NCBI RefSeq assembly: GCF_012939955.1 | Contig: NZ_SPMY01000037.1 | Location: 45,864 to 109,863, forward strand | Reading direction: 5' to 3' | Origin: Candidatus Accumulibacter phosphatis | GTDB taxonomy: Bacteria > Pseudomonadota > Gammaproteobacteria > Burkholderiales > Rhodocyclaceae | DNA length: 64,000 nt | Position numbers and translations under genes: made by a program | In this document: piece after piece, positions 46,563 through 54,851 of the stretch | Layout: each line of letters opens with the position of its first letter | Position numbering within the stretch: the first letter of the stretch is position 1 | The notes under the pieces: generated by a model | What the model saw: the letters and a program-made list of their open reading frames with translations, nothing else | Databases searched by the model: none | Told to the model about the DNA's origin: nothing

Positions 46563-48071
46563 ATGGACAAGTCGCTGCACATAGAGCTCATTCGTGATCG
46601 ATTCGAGAGCGAGCCGCGGGGATCGCGGACGCAAGCCGCCCTGCACCTTGTCCTGCGGCGCTTGATTCTCGACGGCGAATTACCTGCTGGCAGCCCGCTG
46701 CCGCCAACCCGACGCCTGGCCAGCGAACTCGGCGTCAGCCGCAGCACCCTGGTCAGGGTCTACGAGCAAATGCTCGTCGAGGGCTATCTGCAGAGTCGCG
46801 GCGGCTCAGGCACGCTGGTGTCGGAAGCGCTGCCCGCGGCCTTGCCCGCCTCCGCGCGCCGGACGCACCCGGCCACCAATCACTCGACGCAGGCCAGTCT
46901 GGCGACGAGTTTGTCGCAGCGCGGTCGCGAGATCGCGCAGCACGCCACCAGCAGCCGCATCCAGGGCGGCGCCTTCCTACCGGGAGCGCCCGACGTCGGT
47001 CTGTTTCCCTTCGCCACCTGGCGGCGCCTGCTGGCGAAGAACATTCGCTTCGAACAGCGCCACCTCGCGCGCTACAGCCACGGCGGCTACGGGCCCTTGA
47101 AGGCGGCGCTCGCCGACTACCTGCGCGCATCGCGCCGGATGAGCTGTTCGCCACGGCAAATCCTGATCCTCAACGGCTCGCACCAGGCCATCGATCTCTG
47201 CACACGCATGCTTTCTGACCACGGCGATCATGCCTGGATGGAGGACCCCGGCTACTGGGGCGCGAGCAACGTCCTGCGCGCCAATGGCCTGCAGATCGCG
47301 CCGATCCCGGTCGACGACGAAGGCCTCTCGCTACCGCCGCCGGGTGCGCCAGCAGCACCGCGCCTGATCTTCGTCTCCCCCTCGAGCCAGTACCCGACCG
47401 GGGTCGTGATGTCCCTCAGTCGCCGCATGCAGCTTCTCGAACTGGCCGAAACGAACGATGCCTGGGTAATCGAGGATGACTACGACAACGAAATTCGCTA
47501 TCACCCCTACACCATCGGCTCGCTATTCGGTCAAGCGCGTTCGCAGCGCGTGATCTATCTCGGCACTTTCAGCAAGGCCATGTTCCCCGGCTTGCGCCTC
47601 GCCTATCTGGTCGTCCCCGAACAGCTCGCCGAAGCCTTTGCCATCGGCAACGCCGAGCTTTACCGGGAAGGGCGCATGTTCGAACAGGCCGCACTCGCCG
47701 AGTTCATCGACGCCGGCCACCTCGGCGCGCACCTGAAACGGGTGCGCAGCATCTATCAGGAACGCCGCAACGTGCTGCGCCGCGCCATCGAATCGCGGCT
47801 CGGCGACCTGGTGAGCACCACCGGAGGTCTGGCCGGCTTGCATCTTCCCTACTTCTTCACCCAGCCTCTCGACGATGTCGCACTGTCCAACGAGATGCTC
47901 GAAGCCGGCATCATCGTGCGACCGCTGTCCATGTACTACGCCGACGCTGCGAACTGCCGCTCCGGGATGGTCCTCGGCTTTGCCGCGATCGACGCCCAGA
48001 CCATCGAGACCGCCGCCGCGCTGTTGTGCCGCGTGGTCGAGCGACGCTGCCGGCACGAACAAGTGTTGTAA
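46563..48071 (+). CDS. MocR family (GntR-HTH/aminotransferase) transcriptional regulator, GabR/PdxR-like
   Basis: A 502-residue fusion of an N-terminal GntR winged helix (LRRLILDGELPAGSPLPPTR, then SELGVSRSTLVRVYEQM) and a fold-type I aminotransferase domain. The latter has the PLP-binding Lys in YLGTFSKAMFPGLRLAY, preceded by IEDDYDNEIRY. These proteins sense an amine or PLP through the aminotransferase domain and switch on a neighbouring gene. Divergence from the gabT-type gene makes that gene its likely target. The start at 46563 has no clear Shine-Dalgarno site, which is common for such autoregulators. PdxR and GabR subtypes cannot be separated here. Confidence 0.92.
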   Translation: MDKSLHIELIRDRFESEPRGSRTQAALHLVLRRLILDGELPAGSPLPPTRRLASELGVSRSTLVRVYEQMLVEGYLQSRGGSGTLVSEALPAALPASARRTHPATNHSTQASLATSLSQRGREIAQHATSSRIQGGAFLPGAPDVGLFPFATWRRLLAKNIRFEQRHLARYSHGGYGPLKAALADYLRASRRMSCSPRQILILNGSHQAIDLCTRMLSDHGDHAWMEDPGYWGASNVLRANGLQIAPIPVDDEGLSLPPPGAPAAPRLIFVSPSSQYPTGVVMSLSRRMQLLELAETNDAWVIEDDYDNEIRYHPYTIGSLFGQARSQRVIYLGTFSKAMFPGLRLAYLVVPEQLAEAFAIGNAELYREGRMFEQAALAEFIDAGHLGAHLKRVRSIYQERRNVLRRAIESRLGDLVSTTGGLAGLHLPYFFTQPLDDVALSNEMLEAGIIVRPLSMYYADAANCRSGMVLGFAAIDAQTIETAAALLCRVVERRCRHEQVL

Positions 48072-48096
48072 GTGGTTCGGAACCCTGTTTCACGAT

Positions 48097-48302
48097 GAAT
48101 GTGAAAGTCGCGCAAGCGACTCACGAATCTCCCTTCTCCCCTCGCGGGAGAAGGGTCGGGGGTGAGACGGGGAATTCAGGGAGCATGCTCGCTGCTCGTC
48201 GAACGATTCCGGCGTGCAAGCCGGAATGCGCACTGCAAGTGGAGGGGGAGACGGTCATGACTTTCATGATTTGGGGTGTCTCCGCGTGTCCTGACCGTTA
48301 GC
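48097..48302 (+). repeat. Family A 3'-end repeat, copy 4 (long form)
   Basis: It starts 26 bp past the MocR gene stop with ATGTGAAAGTCGCGCAAGCG (hairpin 1), continues with hairpin 2 (CCCTTCTCCC..GGGAGAAGGG), and has a middle insert with ATTCCGGCGTGCAAGCCGGA found also in copy 5. It ends GGTGTCTCCGCGTGTCCTGA. It is on the plus strand like the gene it follows. It fills most of the 336 bp before 48408. Confidence 0.88.
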
Positions 48303-48407
48303 GAAAATCGGTGGTCTATCCTCTCTTCTCTGGCAAAAAAACGGTTTGGCCTGCGGCCAAGAGTAGCTCTGCCACTCGCCAGCTTGACCTGACCGTCAGC
48401 CATTACT

Positions 48408-49676
48408 TCATGCTTCCTCGCCAAGTAGCGAGGCAGCCGGGATCACCAGCAGCAATTCCGACTCATCAACCAATTGATAGAACGGACGCTGACCGGATAG
48501 GCGTTCACTGTTATCCAGGATAATCTGTACCCCTTCACCGCGTTTGTCCATCATTGCGCTGCGATCACTGAAAGGGCGATCTCCTTCGGGAACCGTGCAT
48601 TTTGCTAACAGGCTCGTAATGGCTTCATTCCGGGCAGCCTGTCGGTAGGGCAGACTGTCCACGGTCATCGTGTTCGGAATGGCACCCGGCGAGTAGAGCT
48701 CCAGGCGGTCGGCAAACAGCCGTAAGCGAATCTTGGCGCCGTGGATGGAGTAATCACGATGGGCCACGGCATTCACCAAGGCCTCAAAGACAGCCGTCAG
48801 ATCGAACTGGGGACTGTCATGCCGACCCTCTTTCTTGCTGGCTTCCACTCGCATGTTCTTGTTCACAAACCGACAGGCGGCCAACACCTGCTGATCCAGG
48901 GGCCCGGTGATATCTTGTGCGTCAAGCTGATAGACGCGGTCACCCCACGGCCGCACCTCAGTCCCACGATAGGAAACCGCCTGGATGAACGCATTGGGCA
49001 GCCAACGACGCGGATTCGGGCTAGCCATTAGCACCCCGGCTATCGTCGGGCGCACTGCGCCGTCGGTGTCCGGCCGGGCCATCGCGAGCTTCTCCAACAG
49101 AACTTCGCGGCGGTCCTTCCCCCTCGGGCTAGCGAAGCGCTGCCAGAGTTCCAGCGACAAATCATCAAGTACAGCACCGGGTATGGGCTGCTCGTCGAAG
49201 CGGATGATGCGTACCTGACTGCGTTGCTGGAACAGTCGTGCCAGGTAGTCGGGCGTCATCTCGCGCTTGGCACTTCCCACACGGTGCAAGTATCCGCCAG
49301 GGCTCTTGTGGACGAACAAGCTGCGTGGCACGTCGACCTTGAGAATCGCTACCATCTCACCCGTACTGCTCGGGAGGCGCTGACGTTCGATAACCGGCGC
49401 CAGAGGCGGCGTTATAACCGAAAGGCAAACCTCGCGGACAAGATCTTCGACGGCATTCAGTCGGTCGAGTGCAATACCAAGGACTTCCCGACTGTCGTCC
49501 ACCCCCAGCACGCACACGCCACCACGGCTGTTGGCAAAGGCTGCCAGCTCATCGGCCAGGGAATGCCGGTGCGGAGCTGTCACCCTGTTGCCGGCGAAGC
49601 GGACCTCTTTAAGCTCCAGATAGGAGTCTTCGCCGAGGCGAATCTTCTCGATCAAATCGGCGGGGTTATCAAACAC
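48408..49676 (-). CDS. AlbA_2 (Schlafen-like) domain ATP-binding protein
   Basis: A 422-residue protein with an N-terminal AlbA_2 domain (YLELKEVRF and ANSRGGVCVLGVDD, about residues 15-125). A C-terminal GHKL/HATPase_c_4-like region follows (FEALVNAVAHRDYSIHGAKI, then LYSPGAIPNTM, about 285-345). AlbA_2 domains bind nucleic acids and relate to Schlafen nuclease cores; these proteins are often called transcriptional regulators or RecG-like in annotation and appear with defence genes. It begins with GTG two bases past the stop of the PHP-ATPase gene, so the two are coupled. Function unproven. Confidence 0.85.
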   Translation of the reverse strand: MFDNPADLIEKIRLGEDSYLELKEVRFAGNRVTAPHRHSLADELAAFANSRGGVCVLGVDDSREVLGIALDRLNAVEDLVREVCLSVITPPLAPVIERQRLPSSTGEMVAILKVDVPRSLFVHKSPGGYLHRVGSAKREMTPDYLARLFQQRSQVRIIRFDEQPIPGAVLDDLSLELWQRFASPRGKDRREVLLEKLAMARPDTDGAVRPTIAGVLMASPNPRRWLPNAFIQAVSYRGTEVRPWGDRVYQLDAQDITGPLDQQVLAACRFVNKNMRVEASKKEGRHDSPQFDLTAVFEALVNAVAHRDYSIHGAKIRLRLFADRLELYSPGAIPNTMTVDSLPYRQAARNEAITSLLAKCTVPEGDRPFSDRSAMMDKRGEGVQIILDNSERLSGQRPFYQLVDESELLLVIPAASLLGEEA

Positions 49677-49678
49677 GG

Positions 49679-52532
49679 CTAGATCTCTCTTCCCAGGCGT
49701 TGGTAGCGACGTTCGAACGCATCTTTGCCTCCTTCCATTACCTTGCAGACCTCATCACGTACGGCCCGATCCTGCAATGAACCGCTTTGCATCCTCTTGA
49801 CGTGGCACTGCTTGTTGAAATCAAGAACGTAGATCATCTCCGCATCGCCATTGACCACGATATTCGGGTTGTGGGTGACGATGATCAGTTGCCGACGTTG
49901 CTTGTTGGCACGAATCTGCTGGACGACCAGGTCGTAAATGAGGTGATTGTCCAGATCGTCTTCGGGTTGATCGAGAACCAGCGGCTCATCGCCGTGGGCG
50001 AGCAGGAACGCCAGCATGGCAGCAGCTCGTTGTCCCGCCGATGCCTGGCCGATGGACTGGAAGTCCCGACCATCCCCCTTGCGACTGTAGTCCACCTGTA
50101 AGCCGTCCTCGGGGAACCAGCACGCGATGTGATCAACAAACTCGGGGCGCTTCCCGGCCTCACCCGCGAGGTATTTGTTGAACCGGGCTCCAAACTCGTT
50201 TGAGCCATCGCACGCTCTTTCCAGACGTTCCTGAAGCCGCCGGATGCTTGCTTCGAATTGAGGCCTGTCAGGGCCACTTGCTTCTTCAACCAGAACCACG
50301 CTACGCAATAAATCGGCAACCAGGCCTTGGGCTTGTCCATCGCCCGGAGCTTCAACGTAGACATCCTCCTTGAACCTGTTGTCCGGAGTACCCAACAGTT
50401 CACGCAGCGAGCGCTCTATCGTCTGGGCGTCACGACCATAGGGGACCAAGTCCATCCGCACGAAATGATTGCTCGCCAATGTTTGCCGCAAGAACTCAGC
50501 TCTCTTGTTGCTCATCGCGCGCCGGGCTTGCTGGACATTTTCGAGCTCGGCCGTGGCTCGCAGCCTCTGCTGATCGAACTGCTTCTGTAAGGCATCGAGG
50601 CGCTTGCCTTCAAGCTCAACGCTTTGCTTTTCCTGGACAAGGCGCCCGTACTCGCTTGGGTCGTTCACCCCCTGTGCCTGCAGGCCGGTTTTCAGCACTT
50701 GATAGGCAACTCCTGCAGCGTCCACCTTGCTCTGCCAAACACTGTCTGCAAACTGTGCGCGCAGGGTCGAGCTTCGTTGGGCAAGAAGCGCGGCAATCTC
50801 CACCACCTGAGCACGCGCTTGTGCGATCGCCCGTGCAACACTCTGCACCGTCAGCAAAGCGTCGCCGTCTTCATCCGGGTCGAACAGGCCGTCAGGCAGA
50901 TCTTCTGCGAGTAGGTCGTCGGCCAAGGCACGCAAGCGGGCAGCAAGCTCTGCGGCGCCAGCGAACTGTCTGTCCAACTCTCTCGTCTGGCGGCTGCTGC
51001 GCTGGTATGCTCTGAGAACCTGGGCATGGTGGGCAGCTTCGAAGCGCGCCAGCTTCCGCTGTACGTCCTGCAGGCTGAGATTGAGCGCTTCGCGCCCCTT
51101 CAACTTGCCGTCCAGCTCACGCTGTCGAGCGCGCGTGGCAAGAAAGCTTCGTTTGGCTTCCGCGAAGGCGGCTTGCTCGGTAGTCATCCCCGCGGCCTCG
51201 TCAATTACTTTCAGCAGAGCTTCCTGATTTTCCGCCAATGCGGCAATCTGTCCCTGACTGAACAGTCGCAACCGGAAGCGCTGCGCCGTAATGACTTGGC
51301 TGCTGGCCGTCTTCCACTGACTCGTGCCATCGTCCCATTCTTCAACAACAGAAGCTTGCTCATCCTGTGACCACAGCAAGCGATGACGAATACCGTCCCG
51401 GCTCACGATCAGTTCAATCCGCGTATCAGTGCGCAATCCCCCCTGCTCGCTCGGATTCTTGGCGACTTTGTTGAAACGTGCAAAGGTTTCTCTCGCTTCA
51501 CTACCTTGCGCCGGCTCATGTTCACGTCGATACGCCAGCCGCAAAGCATGGATAACGGTGGATTTTCCCGTACCACGCCCACCAACCAAGGCATTAAAGC
51601 AAGGATTGAATTTGAGTTGCTCGCCGCCATTCTGGCGCCCCATCCAGCGAGCGTCAGCAATTCGAATAGACTCGATGAAGTGCTCGGGCCTCTCGAACGC
51701 AGAAAAAGGCTCAGCATCGTCGCTACGCCGTATTGAAACGTCTTGCCCATCAAGCAAGGCGAGTCGCAGCCCCTCCAGCGAGGGACGAGCCATTTTGATC
51801 CAGGTATAGCGCGAGCCAGGAACCGCCGTACCCTGGAAGGTATGGCAGTCCGAACCGACGACTTCAGCCCACTTCAACTTCGCTTGACTATACGACGACG
51901 GCTTTGAGGCCGCCGGGTTGACTACCTCCATGCACAGCACGCGGGCGTTACCGAGCACCTGCTGCAGAGTGGGGTGGTCAATGACCGACTTAAGCGAGTC
52001 TGTTGCCTGGAGTTGCAGCAGCCCCTTGCTTCCATCTGCATGAGCCGGGATCGGAAGGGCACCCGCTTCCAGCACTGCGTGCACGACGTCCGTCGCGCTC
52101 CGGCGCGTTACACCATCGCTAGCACCCTTGGTGCCGCTGTAGTCGACCCGCCCCAACAGAGAGTCAATTTCGCTGGTCGTGGCATTGGTTTCGAATATTG
52201 CCAGCAAATGAAAGCCACCATTGACGGAAATCTCCACGCCTGGAAACAAATACAGTTCACGAAAGCCCGGAGGTGGACGGTCCTGCATAGCGCCATAGGC
52301 AGCCTTCAACTTGTCGATCCATGCGCCACTGTTGTGGTCCGTAATCGCAACGCAATCAATTTCGGCGGCCATGTACTCGAGCAGCCATTGCTCCGGCATG
52401 AGCTCATCGGAGGTACCGATGGCTTGCTGCCAAGCCGCTGTGTCTTTGGAGGCCGGCGTGTGGGTATGGAAGTCGAACTTCCACCAACGCGCGCCAGGAT
52501 AGTTCCAACTGGCTTCTTTTTTTTTCCGACAT
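49679..52532 (-). CDS. TrlF family PHP-domain SMC-like AAA ATPase (frame break near start)
   Basis: A cytoplasmic protein of about 950 residues with an N-terminal PHP phosphoesterase domain and an SMC/Rad50-like ATPase. The uninterrupted frame starts at 52399. The PHP opening motif WWKFDFHTHTPAS is encoded just upstream in the same frame, but the start ATG at 52532 (after GGAGAAG) is separated from it by a run of nine A; eight would join them as MSEKKEASWNYPG. ATPase parts are Walker A VGGRGTGKST, a long coiled coil, signature ASAGQRAAAM, Walker B PLVLDQPEDDLDN and the VTHNPNI switch. It is coupled to a ribbon-helix-helix gene upstream and an AlbA_2 gene downstream, suggesting a defence module. 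Confidence 0.87.
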
Positions 52533-52533
52533 G

Positions 52534-52725
52534 TCAGGCTTCTCCGTTCGAAGGCGCGCGCGCGCGCAGCTCTGCCCGCAGGCCATGCCGGTCAGCATAA
52601 TCAAGAATCAGCACCTCGACCATCGAGGCGATGGAGCGTCGTTCCCGCTCAGCAGCGACGCGAAGCAGTTGCTTGACCTCGGCAGAGGTCCGAATTGAGA
52701 GGGTTTCGTCTTTCAAGCGTGACAT
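52534..52725 (-). CDS. Ribbon-helix-helix (CopG-like) protein
   Basis: A 63-residue basic protein with the sequence MSRLKDETLSIRTSAEVKQL followed by a helix pair, fitting a ribbon-helix-helix DNA-binding fold as in CopG/MetJ repressors and many antitoxins. ATG 52725 gives the standard length; the frame is open to 52935 without support. Its stop lies 1 base before the start of the PHP-ATPase gene, so it is the first gene of that operon and the probable repressor of it (inference). An alternating CG tract occurs near its end. Confidence 0.75.
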   Translation of the reverse strand: MSRLKDETLSIRTSAEVKQLLRVAAERERRSIASMVEVLILDYADRHGLRAELRARAPSNGEA

Positions 52726-53083
52726 CTTGGCGTCCCATCTGAGGATGTGCTGCCAATGTACTGCCTTTTGCAGACACCAACCAGGGTTTTCCCACGGCAG
52801 GCAACTAAGCTGCCAGCGCCGTAAACTGCGATCACTGTCCGGAGAAAGCGCACCTCGTTCCGCGACGTCAAACGACCGCAGTGCGTAGTTCGGACCCGTG
52901 CAATCCCCTTGAACCCGCCGGACGGACATCCGCACACGGTGCCCGACTTGCCAGCCATCCCGTTCTGGCGTCTAATCCACAGGCTTCGCCGCGCGCGCGA
53001 TCGACGCTTGCCAACGCCGCGCGCGCGCGCTGCCGGGCTCAATCGTGGCGGTGTACGCGGGCGAATTGACAGAGGAACACGAC
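52726..53083. other. Divergent intergenic region between RHH/TrlF operon and nfeD
   Basis: 358 bp holding the promoters of two divergent operons. It contains two alternating CG tracts (about 52989-52999 and 53018-53030) that could favour unusual helix structure. No small gene, clear promoter boxes or operator repeats were recognised. Confidence 0.4.
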
Positions 53084-53545
53084 ATGTTTGCGCCGGAATG
53101 GTGGCACTGGCTGGTACTCGGACTGCTCCTGACGATGGCCGAACTCGCCATTGTCTCGTTTTTCGTGGTCTGGTTCGGGATCGCAGCGGCCCTGGTCGGC
53201 TTGATCCTGCTGGCCGCGCCAGCCCTGGCGCTACCGCCCCCCGCGCTGCCGACCCAGCTCCTCCTCTGGGCGGGCCTCTCGGCCATGCTCGTGGGAATCT
53301 GGTTTCGCTACCTGCGGCCACGAACGATGACCACGGTCGGCACTTCGGCGGCAACGGTGGCCGGCGAAGTCGGCATCCTGGTCGCCGCCCTGACCCCCGA
53401 TAGCCGCGGCCAGGTGCGTTTCCAGAAGCCGATCCTCGGCGCCGATGTCTGGGAGGCGTATTCCGACACGGCAATCGCCGCTGGCGAAAGAGTTCGCGTC
53501 GTCGCCGTCAACGGCAGCTATATCAAAGTGGAGAAAGCAAGATGA
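53084..53545 (+). CDS. NfeD family protein
   Basis: A 153-residue membrane protein. Its N-terminal three hydrophobic helices (HWLVLGLLLTMAELAIVSFF and following) precede a soluble OB-like domain starting near residue 80 (MTTVGTSAATVAGEVG) and ending YIKVEKAR. NfeD proteins partner SPFH/stomatin proteins in membrane microdomains and quality control. ATG 53084 has GAGGAA upstream; the frame's earlier start at 53045 is rejected. Its stop overlaps the SPFH gene start (ATGA), the classical nfeD-stomatin pair. Confidence 0.92.
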   Translation: MFAPEWWHWLVLGLLLTMAELAIVSFFVVWFGIAAALVGLILLAAPALALPPPALPTQLLLWAGLSAMLVGIWFRYLRPRTMTTVGTSAATVAGEVGILVAALTPDSRGQVRFQKPILGADVWEAYSDTAIAAGERVRVVAVNGSYIKVEKAR

Positions 53546-54423
53546 GCAATCTGATGAACGGCATGACCATCGTATCCCTGGTCATCCTCCTGTTCGTCGT
53601 GGTGACCGTCGCCAACGGCGTACGCATCATTCCCCAGGGCGAAGAGTGGATCGTGCAGCGCCTCGGCAAATACCGCACGACGCTGCTCCCCGGGCTGCGC
53701 TTCATCATTCCCTACGTTGACAACATCTCTTACAAGGTGACCACCAAGGACATCATTCTCGATGTCCAGGAGCAGGAGGTGATTACCCGCGACAACGCGG
53801 TGATCGTGGTCAATGCGATCTCCTTCATCAAGGTCACCGACCCGGTGAAAGCGGTTTACGGTGTCGAGGATTATTCCGAAGCGATTCGCAACATGATCAT
53901 GACCACGCTGCGTTCGATCGTCGGCGACATGGAACTCGACGAAGCGCTGTCCTCACGCGACATGATCAAGGCACGCCTGAAGGCCGGCGTCGCCGACGAG
54001 GCGCTGGACTGGGGACTGACCGTCAAGTCGGTCGAGATCCAGGACATCAAGCCCTCGCAATCGATGCAGCGGGCGATGGAACTGCAGGCGTCGGCCGAAC
54101 GCGAGCGCAAGGCGATGGTCACCCGTGCCGAAGGCGAAAAGCAGTCGATGATCCTCAGCGCCGAAGCGCGCCTGGAATCGGCCAAGCGTGACGCCGTGGC
54201 ACAGATCACCCTTGCCGAAGCGTCGGCGCAGGCGATCAAGAAAGTCAACGCCGCCTTTGGCGACAACGAACTGCCGATGCTCTACCTGCTCGGCGAGAAG
54301 TACATCACCAGCATCACCAAGCTCGCCGAATCCGAGAACGCCAAAGTCGTGCTCCTGCCCGCCGATCTGCAAAGTACGCTGCGCGGCCTCTTCCAGCGCG
54401 TCAACAAGACCGGACAAGCCTGA
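53542..54423 (+). CDS. SPFH/stomatin-like (QmcA-type) protein
   Basis: A 293-residue prohibitin-homology protein. One N-terminal helix (MTIVSLVILLFVVVTVANG) anchors it, then the SPFH domain begins with GVRIIPQGEEWIVQRLGKY and includes LPGLRFIIPYVD. A charged helical stretch (ASAERERKAMVTRAEGEKQS) forms the typical coiled-coil oligomerisation region. Such proteins form large rings in the membrane, often limiting proteases such as FtsH. It is coupled to nfeD upstream and followed 23 bp later by a 46-residue membrane protein gene, probably in the same operon. Confidence 0.95.
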   Translation: MSNLMNGMTIVSLVILLFVVVTVANGVRIIPQGEEWIVQRLGKYRTTLLPGLRFIIPYVDNISYKVTTKDIILDVQEQEVITRDNAVIVVNAISFIKVTDPVKAVYGVEDYSEAIRNMIMTTLRSIVGDMELDEALSSRDMIKARLKAGVADEALDWGLTVKSVEIQDIKPSQSMQRAMELQASAERERKAMVTRAEGEKQSMILSAEARLESAKRDAVAQITLAEASAQAIKKVNAAFGDNELPMLYLLGEKYITSITKLAESENAKVVLLPADLQSTLRGLFQRVNKTGQA

Positions 54424-54446
54424 TTTGTTCCCCAAGGAGTGATGTC

Positions 54447-54587
54447 ATGAGCGCAGGCTGGATCGTTTTTGGAATCTGTGTGGTATTCGTTATCGGCGGC
54501 GCGCTGCCGCTGATCAGCAAACGTGGCGCCAACACGCCGCCCTTGCCGCGCAAGGAGACGCTGCGCGACTGGCGCAACGAAAAGTAG
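54447..54587 (+). CDS. Small single-pass membrane protein (46 aa)
   Basis: A 46-residue reading frame with one hydrophobic helix at residues 4-22 (GWIVFGICVVFVIGGALPL) followed by a basic, proline-rich tail ending LRDWRNEK. The ATG at 54447 is preceded by AAGGAG at 7-nt spacing, a strong ribosome-binding site. It directly follows the SPFH gene on the same strand, so it may be a small partner of the NfeD/SPFH complex (inference). I recognise no named family. Confidence 0.7.
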   Translation: MSAGWIVFGICVVFVIGGALPLISKRGANTPPLPRKETLRDWRNEK

Positions 54588-54802
54588 CGTAGAGCTCGCG
54601 CGTCTTTCTTTGGGGGAAAGTCGCATCCGCGCCTGAGCATTCCCCCTTTTGGCTATGCGAGTTCCGGGAAAGAGACGGGGAACCTGGCGAACATAGGCGC
54701 AAAGGCAGGGTGAAGCAGCGGAACAGGCATTCGCTCGCCAGACGAGCCGCCAGAAATCGCTTTGCGGGCTGCCGGCCGCGACAAGCTTCTCACCCGCCGA
54801 CG

Positions 54803-54831
54803 GAAAACGGAGAACCCCGCCGAAGCGGGGT
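54803..54831 (-). terminator. Rho-independent terminator of the PEP-CTERM gene
   Basis: On the minus strand ACCCCGC-TTCG-GCGGGGT (7-bp stem, stable UUCG-type loop) is followed by TCTCCGTTTTCC. It lies about 20 bp past the PEP-CTERM gene stop at 54852. Confidence 0.75.
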
Positions 54832-54851
54832 CGCGGTTGGCTTGAAAACTG

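Noticed and set aside
52550..53031. Alternating CG tracts as a regulatory Z-DNA element
   Set aside because: Such tracts arise readily in GC-rich DNA; the sequence alone gives no evidence of function.
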